DNA of 64,000 bases from Salvator merianae. Taxonomy: Eukaryota > Chordata > Lepidosauria > Squamata > Teiidae. This document shows, in pieces, positions 57,900-64,000 of the stretch. The position numbers were made by a program, and so were the translations under genes. Within the stretch, counting starts at the first letter, position 1. Each line of letters opens with the position of its first letter. The stretch lies in the NCBI GenBank assembly GCA_003586115.2, contig QVOM02000103.1, positions 8,029,059 to 8,093,058 of the forward strand, in the 5' to 3' direction. Below the pieces are notes generated by a model that searched no databases, was not told where the DNA came from, and was given only the letters and a program-made list of their open reading frames with translations.

Positions 57900-59680
57900 G
57901 CTTTTTAAATAATATTATTCTGTAACAGACAGTATATAAAGGGCAGAGTCCACAAATGCTTATTGGGTGTTGATTTCAGCACTTGCTTCAACATAAGCTT
58001 ATTTCTCTGCTGTTGAAATAGTGAAGCTCAGTGGCTCCTATCTTCAGATAGATTATACACAAAGCATATAAATTGCAAAAAGCTACGGTCATACATAGTA
58101 TGTAACAACATTATTTTTCCTCCTTTTATGTCCTTCCTTACCGTTGAATAATGAAATGACTGTAAAGCTGGTAACATAGGGAACAGTTCATGTTTGTATC
58201 TTTATACTAGATACAGGGAAACTAATGTAGCATTTCTGACCTTCAAATCCATTGGCTATAGGGAGTTAATATTCTGTAGATTTTGTGGCAACTATTTTAT
58301 GTGGGAGATCCAAACATCAAGGCTGCCAGCAAATCTGTGGAACTGTAGATGTAATTAACATGAGATAAAGGCTGAAATGTAATTCTTAACAACCTGCCCT
58401 AAAACTGGAAGAAACGAAATAAATTACACAGGTTCAGCAATCATGGATGCAGCATTATGTGTACATACACCTTGCATATATTTTCAGCTTAGTGAAAGCT
58501 CTGAAAAAATCCTGTTATGTACTAATTTGAAGAAAGCTTTAAGTTGGTCAAGATTATGTTTACCCTCATAATATGAGTATCATAGATTCCTGAAACCACT
58601 TAGAACGTGCAATACAGAGTTAAAGTTTCAATAGTGAAAACTCACAACTCTGTCCATTTATGCTGTTTCCTGTAATTACCGCAGTTAGTGTTCCACATTC
58701 TTGTTGGTGTGCATTCTGGATATTTCTGAGGAATTATTCTTTCTCCGTTCTGGAAACTGCCATGTTATAGGCGTAAGATTATAGAAACAGGCTACTGGAT
58801 CTAAGAATGTTTTTCAAGCGGAGCTGTTGAAAACTTAGATTGGTTTTGTAATAGTGTTATTTTGTTATTACTACATATGTACCATGATACTTGGTTTAAA
58901 TGCCTCTAAGGATCTGGAAGAGGATTTTTTTACAGTAGACAGAGCACATTCTGACAGTTTCAGCAGTAATCTCATATATCAATAAATCAAATAATTGTTC
59001 ATAATTGTACAGATGTGGTAGAAGTTCAGTAACAATGTAGAATAACATATATTGTGGGAAAGGATATAGCAAAGAGTTAAAAAAGGATTCAGCAATAGGG
59101 TTAGGTTACCTTTGGGAAACAGCAGAGCAGAGGAGAGAGAGAATCCTAAAGGCTGAATTGAATACCTTCAAACAAAATAGGATGCCATGTGTTACAGGAA
59201 AAGGCGCAACTCAGGACATTTTACCAATTTCAGTTAAACAATCAAATATTTATGTGAATCAGTGTCCTGGAGACTTCAAAGGGAACAAAGCAGGGTTGAT
59301 TGAATAAGTTTTATTATGGTTATTGTCCCAAGTACAACAGTTAAAATCTGAACAAAAAAAATCATAGCACAATTTAAAAAAGGAAATTCTTATATTAAAT
59401 GTTAGATGTGAATCTGAGCAGAAAAAGAAAAACAAAAATACAGAATACTGTACAAAATTTTATAATGAAAGATTAATTGGTTTCTAGAATTCTTAGCAAT
59501 TAGTAAAAAATTTGCAAGCGTGTTTCAATAAGTAAAGGATAATTAATTTACTTCAATAATCCCTATGTAGAATGCAGTTGAAAAAATATGCATCGAGTCT
59601 TAAGAATTCACATGATCTTACAAAGACTGAGCTTGCACCAGTGCAGCACATACAAGTGTTTATATGCAAATGCCAGAAGT
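57900..59680. other. Intergenic DNA, nothing firm recognised
   Basis: AT-rich sequence between the BOD1L1 3' end and the CR1 remnant. No exon recognised. The last few hundred bases may be eroded 5' CR1 sequence. Confidence 0.4.
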
Positions 59681-61159
59681 CGAATTAAAATAGGGAAGCT
59701 GGAATGCTTAGTGATGGATAAAGAAATGATGTTATTGGCATAACTGAAACCTGGTAAACAGATAAAAATCAGTATGATAGCATTTTCCCAGGTTACAAAC
59801 TGTACAGGAAAGACAAGAAAGGGTGATTTGGAAGTGATGTAGCCTTGTACATTAAGGAAGAGATAGAATCTTACAACTTGAATGTCTAGATGAATCATAT
59901 CCATTACTGGGGCCGTTACTAGCAAGCAGTGATCACAATGTGATAACTTTCAATCTAAATACAGACAGCAAGTTGTCAGTCAAATCTAACACAGAGACCT
60001 TAAACTTTCATAAAGGAAATTTCCCAAAAATTAGTGAAAAGAAAATTGAAAGGAAAAGTTACAAGACTCCATTCACTCCAAAATGTATGGAGCCTATTTA
60101 CAAATACAATAATAAGGACTCAATTAAAATGCATACCTGAAAGAAGAAAGGGCACTGCCAAATCTAAGAGGACACCAGTGTGGCTTACAAATGCAGTTCA
60201 GAAAGGCTTTAAAGGCCACTTAAAAAATGGAAGGCATACCTTACAGAGGAAAATGGGAAAGCAGCAATCAGGAATACAAAGAAGGATTTTGAGGACCACA
60301 TTGCTAAAAACATCAAAAGAAGTAAGAACTTCTTAAGTACATCAAAAGTAAGAATTCAACCAGAAAAGCAGTTGGAACATTAGACAATAAGGGACAGAAA
60401 GAGTTAATTAAAAAGGACACAGAGATTGCAGAGAAATTAAATGAATTCTTTTTTCTCTGTTTTCACTAAGGAAGATAGAGGGCATATGCTTGCAGCTGAG
60501 CCTATCTTCAAGGAGGGAATAAGAAGAGTTAAATTGGATAGAGGTAAACAGAGAGGAGCTCCTCTTCTGTCTTAATAACCTAAATACTCACAAATCACTG
60601 GGACCAGATGGCATTGATCAAAAGGTTCCTAAAGAACTCAAATGTGAAATTGCTGATCTTCTAGCAAAAATATTTGTTTCCCTAAGATCAGGCTCTGTGT
60701 CTGAAGACTGGAGAGTAGCAAATGTAATACCAATCTTCAAAAAAAGATCCAAGGGCAGTGCAAGAAATTACAAACCAGTCAGCTTAACAACAGTTCCATC
60801 ATTAAGGATAAAATTAGTACCCACTTAGAGAAGCAAGCAATGCTGACGGAAAATCAGCGTGGCTTCTGCAAAGGTAAATTATACCTTACTAATTTGCTAG
60901 AATTAATAAGTATGTGGATCAAGGTAATCCAGTTGACACTATCTATTTGGACTTTCAGAAGGCTTTTGACAAAGTCCCTCATCAAAGGCTCCTGAATAAA
61001 CTCATCAGACATGGGACAAGAGGATAGGTGCTGTCCTGGATTAGTAACTGGCTAAAGGAGAGGAAACAGACAGTAGTAATAAATGGACAAATCTTGACAT
61101 GTAGGGAAGTAAAAAGTGGGGTCCCCTAAGGTTCGTTATTGGGACCTGTGCTTTTTAAA

Positions 61160-61454
61160 ATGGCAGAATTCAAAGAATTAGATGTGTTTGTCTGGGTCAG
61201 TATAGCTAGAGGGTTTAGTTAGCAACTTGAGAGACTAAGAAAAAGAAGTTGGTAGTATGAACTTTCGTAAACTATGGCTACTTCATCAGATGCATTTATT
61301 TACCCTGGTCTTTATCTGAGAAACAGCTTCCCCTCACCTCTTTCAGGCACTGTTATTGTTTTTAATGTTCCATTGTATACTTTGTTTTTATTTTTGTAAC
61401 CTGCCCAGGGACCTTTGGGTATGGGGCAGATAGAATACTACTACTAGAACTATA

Positions 61455-61501
<47 letters not shown>

Positions 61502-61535
61502 CAACAACAACAACAACAACAACAATACAAACTGA
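61160..61535 (+). mobile_element. L2/L3-like LINE tail inserted in the CR1
   Basis: Splits the CR1 reverse-transcriptase region right after its GSLLGP block, where the catalytic YADD part would follow. It contains the tail box CCTGCCCAGGGACCTTTGGG and GGGGCAGATAGAATACTA, then an (ATA)n/(ACA)n tract. The part before about 61320 is not clearly the same element. Same family as the copy at about 50520-50915. Confidence 0.65.
61455..61526. repeat. Compound (ATA)n(ACA)n microsatellite
   Basis: About 14 AAT-type units followed by about 8 ACA-type units at the end of the LINE tail. Confidence 0.9.
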
Positions 61536-62000
61536 AAAGGATTATGAAGAGCTTCAGATCTTTTGACATTGGATGAATGGGCAATGAAGTGGCAAAGTAC
61601 AAAATAATGCACATTGAGGCAAAAATCCCAATTACACCTATAAACTAATTAGAGCTGTGGTAGACCAGGAAATGGATCTTGGGGCTCTGGTGGTCTGCTC
61701 AATGAAGCTGTTGACCTAATGCACAGGAGCAGTGAAAACAATAAATTCAATGCTAGGAGTAGTTAGGAAGAGAATATAAAAAAAGGCAGTAAGCATCATT
61801 GTGCCTCAAGGCCACATTTGAAATATTGTGTACAATTTTGGTCACCAAACCTTAAAAAGGGATATCGGGGAACTGGCGAAAGAGCAGAAAAGAGCAAGCA
61901 GAATGATTAAGGGGCTGGAACACATTCTATACAAAATCAGGTTGCAACATGTAGGGTTCTTTAGCCTTGAACGACAGCTTTTAAGAGGTGACCTGATTTA

Positions 62001-63140
62001 GGTATTTTGTTAATAACTTTAATTATTTATGATGCACATGTTTACACAAGAAAAAACTAACAATGACATGATAAACTTAAAACAAACAGAAAAATCAATC
62101 TGAATTTCTTTTAAAACCCACTTTATTTGACTTATTGCTAAATAATTTCTGAACTAATGGAAAATCAACTAACTAATAAAATTATTTAAGCAAAATTGAC
62201 AGAACAATAAAGACAATTTTATTCCACTATCCCGACTGGGTGACACATCAATCAATGGCTGCCATACCTTCAGAAAGGTATGTCTGGGACAGGACCCATT
62301 CATAGTTTGTGTTTGAAAAGGAAATAGTCCAAAAACTACATAGTCCCCAAACCTATTGTACCATTGTTGTAAATAAATAAAATCATGAGTTTTCCAACGT
62401 CTGGCAATAGCCTAAGTTGTCAACTATAAGCATAACATTAAATAACTTTATCTTCCATGTTTCTGTTATTGTCCCTGAATGCTTGCAGCAAAGTTCAGCA
62501 GTAAAAGTGCATTGAACTTGCAATATTCTGTTCACTTCTTGTTCGATTAATTTCCAAAAGTCTTGAATTATAGGATATGACCACCACATGTGTACATAAG
62601 TCCCAATGTTGTGATAACCATGCCAGCATTTTGGCAGAGATCATGCAGAAGAAATTCTAGAAAGTAATAGCGGCATATAATACCATCTATATTACTCAAA
62701 CACCTGTTCAACCATCTCTGTTTCCATTCCTCATCTGTTAACAATATTGCTAAGTCAGACTCCCAAATCTTTCTACATGCATATGTATTATCACATGCCA
62801 TGTCAACTAACTCTGTATATTATAAAAACTTGACCCCTTAGGTAACAAAAATAAACTGTGTAACAATTTTTCAAAACCTATTTGTGGTCTTTTTACTGTA
62901 TTTTTTAAGAGGAGAGAGTTAGGTTTATGCTTTAGAGTTTGAATTTGTAACCAATATTTAGTATAAGGTCAAAGTAACATTTTTAATCTCTCGACCTTGA
63001 TTACCGCATCATTACTTAGATAAAAGGTTTTATTCAAGTAACTTTAAAAAATAAATCTCTTTATGAAAAAATGGGATGGTGTCTAAAGGATCAGCTATGA
63101 AAAGCACGAGATCAGAATCTGCATACAGATTATATTTAAT
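62001..63140 (-). mobile_element. L1 LINE, 3' part of ORF2, minus strand
   Basis: Minus-strand frames give L1 ORF2 pieces: a reverse-transcriptase box LYADSDLVLFIADPLDTIP (about 63070-63130, YADS for YADD), RPQIGFEKLLHS (about 62850-62890), KIWESDLAILLTDEEWKQRW (about 62710-62775), and MWWSYPIIQDFWKLIEQEVN (about 62530-62590). The stretch between the polymerase box and the C-terminus is too short, so there is an internal deletion. Stops and frameshifts are present. It begins where the CR1 frame breaks off. Confidence 0.8.
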
Positions 63141-63479
63141 ATTATATCCTTTTGGCTAAGGACTCTAAAATAACTATAATTTTTATAGTTTTATAGTTAA
63201 GCAAAAATTAAATATATCGATTGTAATAGATGGAGAATATAAAGGATAATTGATAGACATTTAGATATGGTTGGATAAGGGTAGAATCTTTATAAATATT
63301 TGAGCAGAGGGAGAGAGGGATGGGAGAATGCAACCTGGAAAATCTTTTCTTGAAATGGGTGGCAATCGGTTTGTCATTGTCTCTCCACCAGGAGTGGGAG
63401 ATATTGTTTCAGAGGGAAGGGGATGGGAAGGGGGAAAAGGGGAATGCATTTAAGGAAGATAGTTTGGAAGAAGGATGAA

Positions 63480-64000
63480 GGGATTGGCTGAGAATGCAGG
63501 AAATGGGAATTATAACAATTAATGTGAATGACCTGAATCCCTAATTAAAAGATATAGATTGAATAAGATATTAAAGAACAACAAGGTTGAAGTGCCAATG
63601 GTTCAAGAAACTCACAAAAAAAGGATAAAACAAAATAGTTGAATTATAAAAATTGGGAGGTTTTATGTGAATCTGGAGAAACAAACAAGGCACATGGGAT
63701 GGCTATACTAAGTAAACAAAGTATTAATTTTAAACTGGAAATGATGATAAGGTAAGGAGGGGAGGTATGTATTTGATAAATGAAGAATAGGGAAACATAT
63801 AATTATAATGGCAAGTATATATGCATCTAACGTTGGACAAAATTTTTTGAACAGTGTGATAGCAAAACTAGCAAATGTTACAGAGGGAGATTTAATAATA
63901 GGAGGACATTTCAATTTAGAATTAAAAGAACAGAAAATTAGAAACAAGAAGAATAATAAGAGAGGAAGTAAGTTTGATCTTAAGAAATGGAATTTAGTTA
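63480..64000 (+). mobile_element. L1 LINE, endonuclease part of ORF2, + strand
   Basis: Plus-strand frames read ITINVNDLNP (about 63510-63540), a LIKRYRLNKILKNNKVEVP segment (about 63543-63597), VQETHKKRIK (about 63600-63630), and farther on LIIGGHFNLELKEQKI (about 63890-63940), the L1 endonuclease signature (consensus GGDFN; Asp replaced by His here). The element continues past the window end. Orientation is opposite to the L1 3' part just to the left. The segment 63140-63480 between them is unassigned and may be L1 5' sequence. Confidence 0.75.

Larger units (their letters stand above)
59690..62000 (+). mobile_element. Decayed CR1 LINE, interrupted, + strand
   Basis: Broken + frames give CR1 ORF2 domains in order. 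Endonuclease: GITETW (about 59738-59760), PGYKLYRKDRKG (about 59785-59825), VALYIKEE (about 59840), SSDHNVITFNLN (about 59930) and LNFHKGNF (about 60003). Reverse transcriptase: GPDGIDQKVPKEL (about 60600), VSEDWRVANVIPIFKK (about 60697-60745), FRKAFDKVPHQRLLNKLI (about 60955-61005) and GVP-stop-GSLLGPVLF (about 61120-61155). After an insertion at about 61160-61535 it resumes with CR1-like sequence to SLERQLLRGDLI (about 61962-62000), where an L1 begins. Multiple stops and frameshifts mark a dead copy. Confidence 0.85.

Noticed and set aside
61388..61612. Minus-strand frame with a long leucine run
   Set aside because: The leucines come from translating the ATA/ACA microsatellite.
57900..64000. 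Possible next gene such as NKX3-2 or RAB28, known neighbours of BOD1L1 in mammals
   Set aside because: No homeobox, GTPase motif or any exon of these genes is seen; the region is filled by LINE fragments, so the neighbours are outside the window.
1..64000. tRNA, rRNA, CRISPR, retroviral or endogenous viral genes
   Set aside because: No cloverleaf with promoter boxes, no repeat-spacer array, and no gag/pol/env-like frame or LTR pair was recognised by eye.

Overview
This is vertebrate nuclear DNA carrying one recognisable protein-coding gene, BOD1L1 (biorientation of chromosomes in cell division 1 like 1), on the + strand. Its coding sequence starts in a CpG-rich first exon at 12393 and ends at a stop codon at 56656. 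I could join 25 coding exons without a frame break. The summed coding length is 8,931 bases, giving 2,976 residues plus stop, close to the roughly 3,050 residues I recall for the human protein. The match to BOD1L1 rests on recalled family sequence: the Shg1/BOD1 domain at the N-terminus, the conserved blocks in exons 4 to 8, the TSxG-rich giant exon 10, the two AT-hooks and the lysine/arginine-rich C-terminus.

The host is probably a non-avian reptile, most likely a squamate. This is inference from the repeats: CR1 LINEs with the typical 3' end, L1 LINEs, L2/L3-like LINE tails ending in AATAAAT tracts, and several non-autonomous hAT-type elements occur together. A search against reptile genomes would decide it.

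Layout. 1-12000: intergenic, with a decayed L1 on the minus strand (about 1400-2540), two short hAT-type elements (681-941, 2626-2726), a 5'-truncated CR1 on the minus strand with an open 234-codon frame (5517-6300), and a small foldback element (11003-11180). 12000-12650: the BOD1L1 promoter and first exon, with a palindromic E-box, two ETS-type sites and an overlapping upstream ORF. 12648-25774: exons 2 to 9 with introns. 25775-31634: exon 10, about two thirds of the protein. 31635-51100: twelve small exons (11 to 22) spread over long introns that hold LINE and MITE copies. 51504-56656: exons 23 to 25. 56657 to about 57600 or 57900: 3' UTR. 58000-64000: intergenic LINE wreckage, in which a + strand CR1 is split by an L2/L3-like LINE tail and then cut off by an L1 with opposed halves.

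I found no rRNA, tRNA, CRISPR or bacterial-type feature, and no sign of a novel multigene system. The observations most worth checking are the exon-pair architecture of exons 11 to 22, a GC-AG intron, a large imperfect inverted repeat in intron 24, target-site-flanked hAT-type elements, and the nested LINE insertions at the right end.
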